A stretch of DNA of 64,000 nt from Verrucomicrobia bacterium Tous-C9LFEB (GCA_002304345.1 NEUU01000009.1:62001-126000), one strand, 5' to 3'; positions 44,077 to 53,916 are shown, counted from the first letter of the stretch. Program-made: numbers and translations. The notes: generated by a model from the sequence alone, not told the origin.

Positions 44077-45675
44077 ATGATCAAGTGGTTTCAGCACCAG
44101 ATGCTCGTCAAAAAGGGTTTGGCGTGCGACAAGACCCGTCGTCAGCGGTCCGAGGGGACTTGGCTGGAAGGCATGGACTGTAGTGCTCTGGTCCGACTGG
44201 GTGTTTTCGCCTTCTTCGCGGCCGTTCTCTATATCATCAACTTCTGGCAGAACGGCGCGATCAATAATAATGAGCAGCATCTGCTGATCTTCATCGTGTT
44301 CTTCAGCTCCATCATGCTCATGCAGATGGATCAGCCGGAAATCTGGAACTCGAATTTCAAGATCATCCTCAGTCTCGGCGTGACGTGGGTCAGTCTCTTC
44401 ATCTGCAAATTCATTTTCGTCTATGCGCAGAGCCGGCATCACATGCACCCGGCGGCCATTTACTATCTCTTGCCGAGCGCCATGGCGCCGTTCTTCATCG
44501 CGTTATTGCTGGGGCCGACTGCGGGACTCTATACCGTGCTCAATGCCAGCCTCATGCTCGCGTTGTTATTTGACCAAAGCTTCAGTCTTTTGCTGATCAA
44601 TCTGGTGACCGGCTTCACGGCGGTTTACTTCCTGCGCGGTGCACGCAAGCGCGGGGACCTGATCAAAGCCGGTGTGGCAGTTGGTGTGGCGAGTCTGCTG
44701 TGCGCTATCGCTTTCGGCCTGATTGGTGGTCGCAGCATTCAGGCGTTGCTGGAACAGGCTGCTCTGGGCATTGGCGTGGGCATCATGACCGCGCTGGTCG
44801 TGAGCGCGTTGCTGCCGATTTTCGAGTCGACCTTTGGCATCATCACGGACATCTCGTGGATTGAAATGGCCGATTTGAATCATCCGCTACTGCAGCAGAT
44901 GACCATCGAAGCGCCCGGTACGTATCATCACAGCCTCGTCGTGGCGAACCTGATGGAGGCCGCCGCCGTGCCGCTGAAGCTTAATCCCACGCAGTGCCGC
45001 GTGATGGCTTATTTTCACGACATCGGCAAGATCATCAAGCCGGAGTACTTCTCGGAGAACTGCCCGCCGGACCGCAGCCCGCATTTGAACCTCAGCCCCT
45101 CGATGAGCGCCCTGATCATTATTGCGCACGTCAAGGAAGGCGTCGACCTCGCGCTCAAATTCCGGTTGAAAAAGCCCATCGTGGATGCCATTCAACAGCA
45201 CCACGGCGATTCGCTGGTTTATTATTTCTACAAGCGCGCCAAGCAGCTCGAGCAGGACGCCCGCGAAGGTGGCAAGATCATGAATATGCGCGAGGAAGAT
45301 ATCCCGGAAGTCTCCGAGAATTCCTTCCGCTATCCCGGTCCGCGCCCCAACAGCAAGGAAATCGGATTGCTCTGCCTCGCTGATGCGATTGAAGCGGCCT
45401 CCCGCACGCTGGAGCGGCCCACACCGCAACGGGTGGAAGGGCTCGTCAACGAAATCGTCGATCGTCGCATTGCCGAGGGCATGCTGGATGATTGTGGGCT
45501 GACGCTGGGCGAAATTCGCGCGGCGGCCGACAGCTTTGTCTTTACGATCAAAAACATGATGCACAGCCGCATCGTCTATCCCAAGGATGAGAAAGAAAAA
45601 CCTGCCTCCTCTGCTGCTCTCCAATCGCCAAAGAAAAGTTCGCATCTCCCTCCCTCTTCTTCAGCGGCAGCTTGA
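44077..45675 (+). CDS. HD-domain membrane protein, PgpH-like
   Basis: A 532-residue protein. The N-terminal half has about seven membrane segments (for example VRLGVFAFFAAVLYIINFW, YYLLPSAMAPFFIALLLG and VGIMTALVVSALLPIFES). The C-terminal half is an HDIG-type phosphohydrolase: EAPGTYHHSLVVANLMEAAA, MAYFHDIGKIIKPEYFSENC, and DAIQQHHGDSLVYYFYKRAK. PgpH proteins degrade c-di-AMP. The large extracytoplasmic 7TMR-HDED domain of classical PgpH is missing. It overlaps the start of ybeY by 89 bp in another frame. Confidence 0.88.
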   Translation: MIKWFQHQMLVKKGLACDKTRRQRSEGTWLEGMDCSALVRLGVFAFFAAVLYIINFWQNGAINNNEQHLLIFIVFFSSIMLMQMDQPEIWNSNFKIILSLGVTWVSLFICKFIFVYAQSRHHMHPAAIYYLLPSAMAPFFIALLLGPTAGLYTVLNASLMLALLFDQSFSLLLINLVTGFTAVYFLRGARKRGDLIKAGVAVGVASLLCAIAFGLIGGRSIQALLEQAALGIGVGIMTALVVSALLPIFESTFGIITDISWIEMADLNHPLLQQMTIEAPGTYHHSLVVANLMEAAAVPLKLNPTQCRVMAYFHDIGKIIKPEYFSENCPPDRSPHLNLSPSMSALIIIAHVKEGVDLALKFRLKKPIVDAIQQHHGDSLVYYFYKRAKQLEQDAREGGKIMNMREEDIPEVSENSFRYPGPRPNSKEIGLLCLADAIEAASRTLERPTPQRVEGLVNEIVDRRIAEGMLDDCGLTLGEIRAAADSFVFTIKNMMHSRIVYPKDEKEKPASSAALQSPKKSSHLPPSSSAAA

Positions 45676-46027
45676 GACAGCTCTCAACCTGTTGAGCCCC
45701 GCGCAAGCGCGAGCGTTGCCGGAGTCCATCGAGATCACCTTTATTGGGCACGGCACCATGTGTGACGTGCATCGCGACTTTCTGAACGATCCAACGCCCA
45801 CGGACGTGATCACGTTTTTGCATGGCGAGATTCTCGTCTGCCCGGAAGTCGCCCGACAGCAATCACGTCGCTTTGGCCGGACGACCGTCGAGGAAACCTT
45901 GCTCTACGGCATCCACGGCATCCTCCATCTCATCGGGTACAAGGATAAAACACCCGCCGCCTTTAAGCGGATGAGCGCCGCGCAGGAAAAACTGCTCACT
46001 GCCGTGCTCAAGCAATGCCCGAAGTAA
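45587..46027 (+). CDS. ybeY: endoribonuclease YbeY, with altered third zinc ligand
   Basis: A 146-residue YbeY homologue, an rRNA maturation and quality-control metalloenzyme. The zinc motif normally reads H-G-x-L-H-x-x-G-Y-D-H; here it is HGILHLIGYKD, so H110 and H114 are kept while the third His is replaced by D120. PTDVITFLHGEILVCPE is also typical. The start at 45587 gives an 89-bp overlap with the preceding gene; no later start keeps the conserved N-terminal part. The neighbours phoH and recO support the assignment. Confidence 0.9.
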   Translation: MRKKNLPPLLLSNRQRKVRISLPLLQRQLETALNLLSPAQARALPESIEITFIGHGTMCDVHRDFLNDPTPTDVITFLHGEILVCPEVARQQSRRFGRTTVEETLLYGIHGILHLIGYKDKTPAAFKRMSAAQEKLLTAVLKQCPK

Positions 46028-46037
46028 GGCTTACGTC

Positions 46038-46586
46038 ATGACCGGCGCCAGCGAATCCGCGCGGGGCTTTATCCTGGGCCGACTACCTTTCGGCAATACA
46101 GGACTCATTCTTCGCTGGCTCACGCCGGACTCGGGGCGCATGACGACCATGGCCAAGGGGGCGCTCAAGCCGAACAACAGCTTTGGGCTGCAGTTCGATC
46201 TCTATTATCTCTGCGAACTTCAATTCATTCCCGCCCGTCGTGGCGACATGCATACCCTCAAGGAAGTGCGCTTGGTGGAGCCCTACCTCGGACTGCGACG
46301 CGAGTGGAAAACGCTACTGGCACTCGAATACTTCGCCGCGCTCATTGAAGCAATGACGGAATCGAGTACCGCGCTGCCGGACGACTTCGATCTTTTTGCC
46401 AAAGCCGTGGATTACCTGAACACTCATTCCGCCACGCAGACGCTCGTGGACCGGTTTGAGCAAAAGATGCTTGTGATTCACGGACTGGGCTCGTCGGAGA
46501 GCGGCGATTTTCTCACCGCCATCCGACGCCATCATCTGCATGTGCCCGTGCAGCGGGGGCGTTTGCTGCACGAGCTCTCGGGATGA
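46038..46586 (+). CDS. recO: DNA repair protein RecO-like
   Basis: A 182-residue protein with an N-terminal OB fold like RecO (ARGFILGRLPFGNTGLILRW, then GRMTTMAKGALKPNNSFGLQ and FDLYYLCELQF) and a helical remainder. RecO helps load RecA at gaps. It is shorter than typical RecO (about 240 residues) and the C-terminal zinc-finger Cys residues are absent. It follows ybeY by 10 bp and ends 3 bp before the convergent DUF2961 gene. Confidence 0.8.
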   Translation: MTGASESARGFILGRLPFGNTGLILRWLTPDSGRMTTMAKGALKPNNSFGLQFDLYYLCELQFIPARRGDMHTLKEVRLVEPYLGLRREWKTLLALEYFAALIEAMTESSTALPDDFDLFAKAVDYLNTHSATQTLVDRFEQKMLVIHGLGSSESGDFLTAIRRHHLHVPVQRGRLLHELSG

Positions 46587-46589
46587 TTA

Positions 46590-47684
46590 TTAGATAATCT
46601 CCAACTCATCGCGCGACGGTAGCTTGGGGAACGGTTTGGCGGCGTGCGCTTGATACCAATAGGCGACCGAAGCGATGTCGTCCTGCAACGGTAAGAAGCG
46701 CCCCTCGCTACGCCAGCCAAGCGCTTGCATGGTCACCTTGATATTTTTCTCAAAGCGCACCGGATCCATGATATGCCAGCGGTACATGCCGAAGCGCGGC
46801 AGCGTACTATGAAAATTGGCGGCGGGAACCTGATAAAAGCCTGAGTAGGGGGTAGTGTAATCCTCGTACTTTCGAGCTTCCGCAGGTCCAACGTGAAAAC
46901 ACCAGGCGCCACCGAAATAATCTTCCGTCCCAGTGCCGCAGATCGTGGGGAATTCGCGGTCGCCATCGAGAAAGAATTTGATTTCACCTTCACCCCACCA
47001 ACCACTGTTATGAGTGCCCCAAGCCATGGTGGTGCCGACGTAATGTCCCCAACCTTCCACTCCGTCCAGGATGGTATACTCGGTTTTATCGGGAAGGGGA
47101 TTCGTGCGGCGGAATTGCGCATGGAAATAGCCTGCATGTTCAGGCACTTCCTGCAGGGAGTAATTCACTTGGTAGAAAAGCCCCTTATTTTCCAGACCGA
47201 TATTCTCCATCGTGATGCGGCATTTTTTTCGAAACGGCATCGGCCAGTAGCAATTGAAGCCGTTGCTGGGATTAACGCACACTGCCAGCGAAACAATGGG
47301 GAAGTAACGACCCCAGCCATTTGCAAAGAAATCGCATAGCGGGCATTCAATGGCGGGATGCTCACAGTCATCCCAATAGATGCGGAGAATCAGATGCCGA
47401 CAAACGCCTTGAGCTGTCATCCAGATTTGCTGAATGACGCCAGGGCCTTCGATGTTGGCTACTTCAAAGGTTTCTCCAGCTTCGATGCCTACGCAAGGTG
47501 ACACCTTCCAGCCTGTTCCCAATTCCCGTGAGGGCCCATTGCCCGTCTCGCTGGCCATGGCACCTTTACCTTTTTCGCCGGTGCGATTTTCCGCGCTGAT
47601 CGAGCGTGTCTGCGCGCGACTCAACAGGGAGAGATTGCCGAGGGAGGGATCGAATCCAGAGAAGGATGAAGGAGGGGTATTCAT
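46590..47684 (-). CDS. DUF2961 family glycoside hydrolase (GH172-like)
   Basis: A 364-residue protein with the DUF2961/GH172 hallmarks: LGTGWKVSPCVGIEAGETFE, a jelly-roll-like stretch VANIEGPGVIQQIWMT, CRITMENIGLENKGLFYQVN and the strongly conserved GTGTEDYFGGAWCFH. GH172 enzymes act on fructofuranosyl or arabinofuranosyl linkages as oligomers. No signal peptide is seen, so it probably works in the cytoplasm on imported oligosaccharide. It is divergent from an AraC regulator 79 bp away, which likely controls it. Confidence 0.88.
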   Translation of the reverse strand: MNTPPSSFSGFDPSLGNLSLLSRAQTRSISAENRTGEKGKGAMASETGNGPSRELGTGWKVSPCVGIEAGETFEVANIEGPGVIQQIWMTAQGVCRHLILRIYWDDCEHPAIECPLCDFFANGWGRYFPIVSLAVCVNPSNGFNCYWPMPFRKKCRITMENIGLENKGLFYQVNYSLQEVPEHAGYFHAQFRRTNPLPDKTEYTILDGVEGWGHYVGTTMAWGTHNSGWWGEGEIKFFLDGDREFPTICGTGTEDYFGGAWCFHVGPAEARKYEDYTTPYSGFYQVPAANFHSTLPRFGMYRWHIMDPVRFEKNIKVTMQALGWRSEGRFLPLQDDIASVAYWYQAHAAKPFPKLPSRDELEII

Positions 47685-47763
47685 GTGTTATTTTCACTAT
47701 AAATAAATGAGTCGCTCGGATACATGGGTAGACTTTTAAAAAACATGTCTTATTTTATTTGGC

Positions 47764-48624
47764 ATGGTAGAGCTAACGCGTAAGGCATCCGGTCATTCCA
47801 CAGGATTCAAGCGTTTCTATTCCCCTCGACCTCTCGTTTCGCCGGAGATCACCGTGCGTGGAATCGGAATTCGAGAGCAAATGCCGCCGTGCCAGATTCA
47901 GCGTCCGCAGGGCACGGGTGATTTTTTGCTGATGGTCTTCCACGATCCGGCCAGTGCGTCGACGCAATCGTCATGGGACGTGGTGCAACCAGAGGAAACC
48001 ATGATGATTTGGCCGCCACGGTGTGGGCAGTATTATGGCAATTCTCACAAGCGTTACTGCCATAGCTGGATCCACTGCGATGGCGCTCGCGTACGGAAGA
48101 TCATCAGGGAATCGAAGGTGTCGGTCAGGCATCCTTTTGTTGTAGGAAATTCGGCATGCTTTGAGCAATGTCTGGCCGAGGTACACCGGGAATTGGTCTC
48201 CTACGTGAGACCGGACGCGGTTATAGTGGGAAATCTGCTGGAGAACTGTCTGCGTGATTTGGTGCGTCGCCAGAATGCCGATTCCGGGTTGGAACGCGTC
48301 CCGGATGGTTTGCTCAAGGTGCGGCAATTAATCAGCGAGGCTCCCGCGCGAGAGATCACTCTTGGTCAGATGGCCGCCTTGGCCGGAATGTCGATTCCGA
48401 ATTTGAGTCTGCGCTTCAAGCAGGTGTTTGGCGTTTCACCGGTGGAATGCCTGATTCAACACCGCATACATCATGCCGCGCATTTGCTCGCGAACCAAAA
48501 TCTCACCGTCACCGAGGTGGGGCAATTGGTAGGCTACGACGATCCGTTTCACTTTTCCAAAATGTTCAAGAAACACTATGGATTCAGTCCGCGGGCGATG
48601 CGGCAGCGAGAATTGCGGACGTGA
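47764..48624 (+). CDS. AraC family transcriptional regulator
   Basis: A 286-residue regulator. The N-terminal region is a cupin-like effector domain (FLLMVFHDPASAS, then PEETMMIWPPRCGQYYGNSH). The C-terminal 100 residues form two HTH units: ITLGQMAALAGMSIPNLSLR followed by FKQVFGVSPVECLIQHRIHH, and LTVTEVGQLVGYDDPFHFSK with MFKKHYGFSPRAMRQ. It is divergent from the DUF2961 gene and probably activates it in response to a sugar. Effector unknown. Confidence 0.92.
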   Translation: MVELTRKASGHSTGFKRFYSPRPLVSPEITVRGIGIREQMPPCQIQRPQGTGDFLLMVFHDPASASTQSSWDVVQPEETMMIWPPRCGQYYGNSHKRYCHSWIHCDGARVRKIIRESKVSVRHPFVVGNSACFEQCLAEVHRELVSYVRPDAVIVGNLLENCLRDLVRRQNADSGLERVPDGLLKVRQLISEAPAREITLGQMAALAGMSIPNLSLRFKQVFGVSPVECLIQHRIHHAAHLLANQNLTVTEVGQLVGYDDPFHFSKMFKKHYGFSPRAMRQRELRT

Positions 48625-48629
48625 CAGAA

Positions 48630-49355
48630 TTACTTTCCACTCCAAAACGTATCCGATGCTGACGTGGGGACTGTGCTCAACGACATCCACTCCACATGCC
48701 CGTCGTAGAAAAGAAAATTGGCTCCGGCTGTATGGGATATTAATCCCCAGTACTCATTGTATCCGCTCCAGTCGCCAAGGGGAAAGCTGACTTCCGCGAC
48801 CATGACGGTGCGCGTGGCATAGGTCGCGAGATTGAGTCGGATGGGTGTCGTCCAGCGCGCGCTCCAAGGGAGATCTGCGGCCATGGTCAATGGCCCGCTA
48901 TTGAGTCCGTAGGAAAATTTGTTGCTGTTGATTTCGTTGGCCCGGGGATTTTTCACGGCGAATTTCATGGACGGACAACGAAAGATATTTTTGCCTTTCG
49001 CCGGCGGCAATTGGCATAGGTCAAAAACTTTAAACTGAAAGGCAGAGGAGCTATAACCAGCATATTCCCAGATGGCTTTTCCCCAGGTGTAGTCTTGACC
49101 GGGCGGTGGCCAAGAGGTGGAGACTGGCGGCAGCATGCCGTCATGATCCGAGGCATAGGTGAAAAGTGCCGACGCGATTTGCTTGAGATTGTGTACGCAT
49201 TCTGCGCGACGAGCGCCTTCCCGCATGTTCTTCACGGCTGGCAGGAGTAGCGCGATCAAGACGGAAAGGATCGCCATCACGACCAACAGTTCCATCAAGG
49301 TAAGTCCGAGACGATCATCGCCTTTGAATTTTCTGAGTGAAAAGCGATTTTTCAT
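48630..49355 (-). CDS. prepilin-like H-X9-DG protein
   Basis: About 241 residues from [10 protein letters not shown] (the frame is open 8 codons further up). The prepilin cleavage region reads [20 protein letters not shown], where Leu replaces the usual Phe after Gly, followed by the hydrophobic helix. Near the C-terminus is H-X9-DG ([16 protein letters not shown]). It is a second member of the type found at 4979-5641 and again sits beside a sugar-type regulator. It converges with the AraC gene (5 bp apart). Confidence 0.85.
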   Translation of the reverse strand: MKNRFSLRKFKGDDRLGLTLMELLVVMAILSVLIALLLPAVKNMREGARRAECVHNLKQIASALFTYASDHDGMLPPVSTSWPPPGQDYTWGKAIWEYAGYSSSAFQFKVFDLCQLPPAKGKNIFRCPSMKFAVKNPRANEINSNKFSYGLNSGPLTMAADLPWSARWTTPIRLNLATYATRTVMVAEVSFPLGDWSGYNEYWGLISHTAGANFLFYDGHVEWMSLSTVPTSASDTFWSGK

Positions 49356-49727
49356 AACTGAATTGTGACAGCGCGGCAAAATAGCTTCAAGGATTGCAGT
49401 CGTAATCCCTCTTTTAGCAGTGATCTATGATCATAAAAAAGTGACTTATTGCCGTTTTGGTTTTTGCCGGACTACGGACATATGACTAGGGTGGCTATAT
49501 TGCAAAGCGGATCTTTCACGTGCGAGTAGGTGGAAAATAGTCGTTGCGCTAGAGATTCGATGTTGGATCAATGATTAAAGAATAATGGGTAGTAGGCCCA
49601 TTCGCTTTTGCCCGGATATGGGGTCGGCGTTAAATTATGAAGTATTAAGGAGCCCATGACGGATGCTGGCTGGCAGGGAAGAGAATGTTTTTTTTCACGC
49701 TGTTCGGCATTTCAGTGGTTGTAAATT
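49356..49727. promoter_or_regulatory. divergent noncoding region between prepilin and GH5-like genes
   Basis: About 370 AT-rich bases with no gene. A 10-bp palindrome TATGATCATA lies at 49426-49435. It should carry promoters for both divergent transcripts, but I could not fix a convincing -35/-10 pair. Confidence 0.35.
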
Positions 49728-51206
49728 ATGACGAATGAAGAGCTGGTCGGCCAAAGATCGGCAGACGAAGGAACGACTGGTTTGTTATTGGAGTCCGAAC
49801 CACGGAGTGAGATCCGTTCGGTCGCTGTTTATGGCCATAGCCATATTACGCCGAGCCCGCGCCATGCTCGCTATTTTGAAACGGTGGAAGGTCGAACCTA
49901 TATCCCCATCGGGTTGAATCTTTGCTTTCCGCGTCATGTCGTGAAGCGCGAAGAGGGGCTGAACAAAATGTTTCGCTGGCTGGATCGACTGTCCGAGAAT
50001 GGCGGAAATTTCGCGCGCATTTTCATGGGACACGCCTTCTTTGATATTGAGTCGGGTGACTTCGGGACATTCGATGAGGAAAAGGCGTCCCGACTCGATG
50101 CCGTGCTCGAGTACGCATGGCAGAGGGGCGTTCGCTTGAAGCTGACGATCGATCTGTTTCGTACGGTCGAGGAGGCTGAGCAGGCCGAGATTTTTCCCGG
50201 TGCTGTAAGTTTCTCAAAGCCCAATTTTCACACGTCCAATAATGGTCGTTTCGAAGACATGGATGACTATCTGTTGAGCCGCGAAGGCAGGGCGCACTTT
50301 TTGCGCAAGCTGGATTGGCTGGCAGAGCGGTATGGGGATCATCCGGGAATTTTTGGTTGGGATTTATGGAATGAAATGAACGCTGTCAGCAGCGTGCATT
50401 GGCAATCTTGGACGCGCGAAATGCTGGTGGAGCTCAAGAAGCGATTCCCCAGACATCTTGCGATGCAAACGCTGGGTAGCATGGATGGGGACGACTCGGT
50501 CAGGAATTACGAAACCATTATGCCGTTGGCCAGTAATGAGGCGTCCCAAGCGCATCGTTATCTGGATGCCGGGGCGCGCTACGCTATTTGTCATGGCCCT
50601 GTTGATGTCATGATGGCCGATGCCGTTGGGATCTTGCTACGCGTGGCGCCGGGTAAGCCTGCCATTCTGGCGGAAGGTGGTGCCGTGGAGCGGCAACATA
50701 TCGGGCCGTGGCTTTTATATCCGTCGGATACGGAGGGTATCGTTTTGCATGATGTACTCTTCGCGCCATTTTTTGCCGGAGCCGCTGGTTGCGGACAGGC
50801 ATGGCATTGGCAGGAGTATGTCGATCCGAATCATTTGTGGGCACATTACGCTCGATTCGCCAAAGCTATTGAGGGGGTTGATCCAATCGAACAACGACTG
50901 ACGCCCGAGTGTTGGGAAGCGAATGATCTCCGCGTTTATGCCTTGGTCGGACGGACGCAATGTTTGGTCTGGTGCCGGGAGACTCATTCGGACTGGAGGA
51001 CAGAACTGGTCGATCATATCCCGGCTGGAGTGGTGAAAGGCGCGAAGGTTACGCTTCCGTCACGGCTGGGGTCCAATTGGCAGGGGCGCTTTTATGATCC
51101 GTGGACGAATCGCCAGTCAGAACCACAGGCGATTGTCGATGGATGTGTGAATATTCCGGATTTCCGTCGCTCCATGGTTTTGCGGCTGGAACGGGTCGAG
51201 GAATAA
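49728..51206 (+). CDS. cellulase-like (GH5/clan GH-A) glycoside hydrolase
   Basis: A 492-residue protein with a TIM-barrel glycosidase fold: YIPIGLNLCFPRH early, FARIFMGHAFFDIESGDF, YGDHPGIFGWDLWNEMNAVS with the likely acid/base Glu in WNE, and a possible nucleophile Glu in KPAILAEGGAVE. An accessory beta domain probably covers the last 90 residues. No signal peptide is visible, suggesting intracellular oligosaccharide cleavage. It precedes a GH39-like gene by 15 bp. Clan membership is good; the exact family is not certain. Confidence 0.75.
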   Translation: MTNEELVGQRSADEGTTGLLLESEPRSEIRSVAVYGHSHITPSPRHARYFETVEGRTYIPIGLNLCFPRHVVKREEGLNKMFRWLDRLSENGGNFARIFMGHAFFDIESGDFGTFDEEKASRLDAVLEYAWQRGVRLKLTIDLFRTVEEAEQAEIFPGAVSFSKPNFHTSNNGRFEDMDDYLLSREGRAHFLRKLDWLAERYGDHPGIFGWDLWNEMNAVSSVHWQSWTREMLVELKKRFPRHLAMQTLGSMDGDDSVRNYETIMPLASNEASQAHRYLDAGARYAICHGPVDVMMADAVGILLRVAPGKPAILAEGGAVERQHIGPWLLYPSDTEGIVLHDVLFAPFFAGAAGCGQAWHWQEYVDPNHLWAHYARFAKAIEGVDPIEQRLTPECWEANDLRVYALVGRTQCLVWCRETHSDWRTELVDHIPAGVVKGAKVTLPSRLGSNWQGRFYDPWTNRQSEPQAIVDGCVNIPDFRRSMVLRLERVEE

Positions 51207-51221
51207 TTTTAACAGGCGCTT

Positions 51222-52784
51222 ATGACATCCCATCGCGGGGACCTTGCCCGTCTCGTTACTGTTTCGCGCGGACCTCTGCGCAAACCGTGGAAAAATTGTA
51301 TCGCGGTGGGGCGTGCTTACGATCTGTTGCGCGACGATTTGCTCTCCCATCTGGACTGGCTTCAGAAGGAGGTGGGATTTCGTTCCTCCCGGTTTCATGC
51401 GGTTTTTCACGATGATGTGGGAATCGTCAAGAAGACGCGCGATGGACAGATTTATTACTGCTGGAATCAGCTCGATAAAATCTATGATGCCCTACTGGCG
51501 CGCGGATTACGTCCTTTTGTGGAGTTGAATCCGATGCCCGCAGCCTTGGCCTCGGGGCCGGCCCGAATCATGCATTACAACATGAATGTGTCGCCCCCGG
51601 CCAAGTGGGAAGCCTGGGGAGAGTTGGTGGAGGCTTTCGCTCGGCATCTGGTGGAGCGCTACGGCATCGAGGAGATTCGTCAATGGAACTTCGAGGTCTG
51701 GAATGAACCGAACCTTTCCGCATTTTGGAGCGGAACCAAAGAGGATTATTTTCGTTTGTACGAGACGGCGGCATGGGCGTTGAAGCGGGTCGATTCGACT
51801 TTGAAAATCGGTGGGCCGGCCTCATCGAAAGCGCATTGGTTGGGCGATTTGATCGCGTATTGTCATGCGAACCGCGTGCCACTCGATTTCATCTCCACGC
51901 ATCTTTATCCTCAGGATGAGCAGGTCGAGGCGGGGCAGGGGAAATCGCCCTACGCACCGGGAGAATTCTTTCGCGAGATGTTCCTTGGTGTGCAAAAGCT
52001 GGTGCGCTCCTCGGCCATGCCCGATCTCCCCATTCATTGGACGGAATGGAATACGCAAAGCGCTGCCGACTCAGCAGGGATCACCTGGTTTGATAACGAG
52101 GCGTGCGACAATGCCTATGGTGGCGCTTTCGTGGCGCGGCAATGCTTGGAACTGGATGCCACGTGCGAGACCATGGCGTTCTGGGTGGCGAGCGATGTTT
52201 TTGAAGAGCATCCGATTCAACCCGCTCCTTTTTCAGCGACGTACGGAATCGTCACGATTGATGGAGTGCCCAAGGCGGCCGCGAATGCTTTCCGACTGCT
52301 GAATCGTTTGCGAGGCAATGTGGTCGCGGAAGTTTTCGATGCGCCTCTTGGATGTGGTGGTGCCGTCACGCAGGAAGGGGCGGTCACGCATGCGCTCTTT
52401 TATAATTGTCAGCCGCCTTCCGAGAAGAATCCGGGAGACTGGTTGACAACGTTTGCGCTGCCTGCTGTAGCGGGGGATCGGTTGATTACGCGTTTGTTCG
52501 TCGGACCCGAAGCTGGCAGCCCTTACGAATGGTGGTGCCGGATTGGCCGCCCCATGCATTTGTCGTCTGCGCAATTGGCCGCAATGAGGCAGATTGCAGA
52601 ACCGAAAAGTGAGACATGGCTGGAGAAATCGGGAGACGAGCCGTGTAGATTGGCTGTAGATCTGCCCGCGAATACCTTTGCGTATTTTGAAATTCGTCCG
52701 GCAGAACCCTCCGCCCCGCGCAAGAGCGAATGGGCGGATCTGAAATTAATCGAGGAGGAGCTCGGCGAATTGTCACGTGAGTAG
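51222..52784 (+). CDS. GH39-like glycoside hydrolase
   Basis: A 520-residue protein resembling GH39 beta-xylosidases/iduronidases: VGFRSSRFHAVFHDDVGIVK, RGLRPFVELNPMPAALASG, the acid/base motif WNFEVWNEPNLSAFWSG, and a probable nucleophile in LPIHWTEWNTQSAAD. A C-terminal beta-sandwich follows. No signal peptide is seen. With the neighbouring GH5-like enzyme and zinc-type dehydrogenase it suggests breakdown of an imported plant- or algal-type oligosaccharide. The linkage is unknown. Confidence 0.85.
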   Translation: MTSHRGDLARLVTVSRGPLRKPWKNCIAVGRAYDLLRDDLLSHLDWLQKEVGFRSSRFHAVFHDDVGIVKKTRDGQIYYCWNQLDKIYDALLARGLRPFVELNPMPAALASGPARIMHYNMNVSPPAKWEAWGELVEAFARHLVERYGIEEIRQWNFEVWNEPNLSAFWSGTKEDYFRLYETAAWALKRVDSTLKIGGPASSKAHWLGDLIAYCHANRVPLDFISTHLYPQDEQVEAGQGKSPYAPGEFFREMFLGVQKLVRSSAMPDLPIHWTEWNTQSAADSAGITWFDNEACDNAYGGAFVARQCLELDATCETMAFWVASDVFEEHPIQPAPFSATYGIVTIDGVPKAAANAFRLLNRLRGNVVAEVFDAPLGCGGAVTQEGAVTHALFYNCQPPSEKNPGDWLTTFALPAVAGDRLITRLFVGPEAGSPYEWWCRIGRPMHLSSAQLAAMRQIAEPKSETWLEKSGDEPCRLAVDLPANTFAYFEIRPAEPSAPRKSEWADLKLIEEELGELSRE

Positions 52785-52886
52785 TGCGGTTGCCGCTATT
52801 TTTTATCAAATACCACAGCCGAAAAACACCAATAATCGCTGTTTATTCGAATGGGATACAAGGTCGCAGTGTAGTCTAGTAGTGGC

Positions 52887-53894
52887 ATGTCATCGCCCCA
52901 TTTTGCAGAGGCTTCGCGCCTCGTTTTCACCGGAAAACAACAAGTCTCGCTGGAATCGTTCGATTCCGGCGCTCTCGACAAGAACGAAGTGCTCGTCAAA
53001 ACGCACCTCTCGTTGATGAGCACCGGCACCGAAAATATCGTGTTCAACCGTCTCTTCGATCCCGGTACGCACTGGGATAATTGGGTGAAATACCCCTTTT
53101 ATCCAGGCTATGCATCCGTTGGAGTTGTCGAGGCCATTGGAAGTGAAGTCACGACTTTAAAAGTAGGCGACCGCGTAGCGGCGAGATCCGGGCATCGCTC
53201 GCATTTCCGGAGTCAGGCGGCCGATTGCTTTCTGATCCCCGATGCTTTGAGCTTTGATGCTGCCGTATGGTTTCCCTTGGCCAAGATCGCTTTTCATGGT
53301 GCCTTGGTGGCGCATTATCAGCTCGGCGACAGCGTTCTGATTATCGGTGCGGGTCCGATTGGACAGATGTCGATTCGCTGGGCGCATGCCGCCGGGGCGG
53401 CTTCCGTCATTGTTGTGGATGCGGTGCCAAATCGCATGGCTCTGGCGAAATCGGGAGGAGCGACAGCGACGATCACCGAATCGATTCAAAAAGCGAGCGA
53501 CGCAGTCAAGCAAGCGGGTAATGGCGAGTTGCCGCGCGTGGTGATCGATTCAACGGGAAATGCGGCGGTGTTTGAAGCGGCTTTGGGGCTTGCGGCGAAA
53601 TTTGGAACGGTGGTTGTACTGGGTGATACGGGAACGCCGGGACAGCAGCGGTTGAGTCTGGATGTGATTACGCGCGGGCTGACGATTGTCGGGGCGCACG
53701 ACTGTCATAACTCGGAGCAATGGAACAATGCGACGATTGCGCGGCTGTTCTTTACGCTGGCGGCATCGGGACGGTTCGCGCTGGAGGGGATGAACACGCA
53801 TCGGTTTAAGCCGAGCGATTGCGTTGAGGCATATACCGTGGCGAATCGTGACCGGGCGAGCACGATGGGCATTGTGTTTGACTGGGTCAACTAA
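52887..53894 (+). CDS. medium-chain alcohol/polyol dehydrogenase
   Basis: A 335-residue MDR-family oxidoreductase. GroES-like N-terminal domain (NEVLVKTHLSLMSTGTENIV, YPFYPGYASVGVVEAIGSEV), then a Rossmann domain VLIIGAGPIGQMSIRWAHAA with an Asp at the end of the second strand (VIVVDAVPNR), indicating NAD preference. The usual Cys and His catalytic zinc ligands and the four-Cys structural site are not apparent, so it may be a zinc-independent subtype. It probably oxidises a sugar or polyol released by the preceding glycosidases. A terminator follows. Confidence 0.85.
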   Translation: MSSPHFAEASRLVFTGKQQVSLESFDSGALDKNEVLVKTHLSLMSTGTENIVFNRLFDPGTHWDNWVKYPFYPGYASVGVVEAIGSEVTTLKVGDRVAARSGHRSHFRSQAADCFLIPDALSFDAAVWFPLAKIAFHGALVAHYQLGDSVLIIGAGPIGQMSIRWAHAAGAASVIVVDAVPNRMALAKSGGATATITESIQKASDAVKQAGNGELPRVVIDSTGNAAVFEAALGLAAKFGTVVVLGDTGTPGQQRLSLDVITRGLTIVGAHDCHNSEQWNNATIARLFFTLAASGRFALEGMNTHRFKPSDCVEAYTVANRDRASTMGIVFDWVN

Positions 53895-53916
53895 GAGAAA
53901 ACGCTCACTAAGCGAC

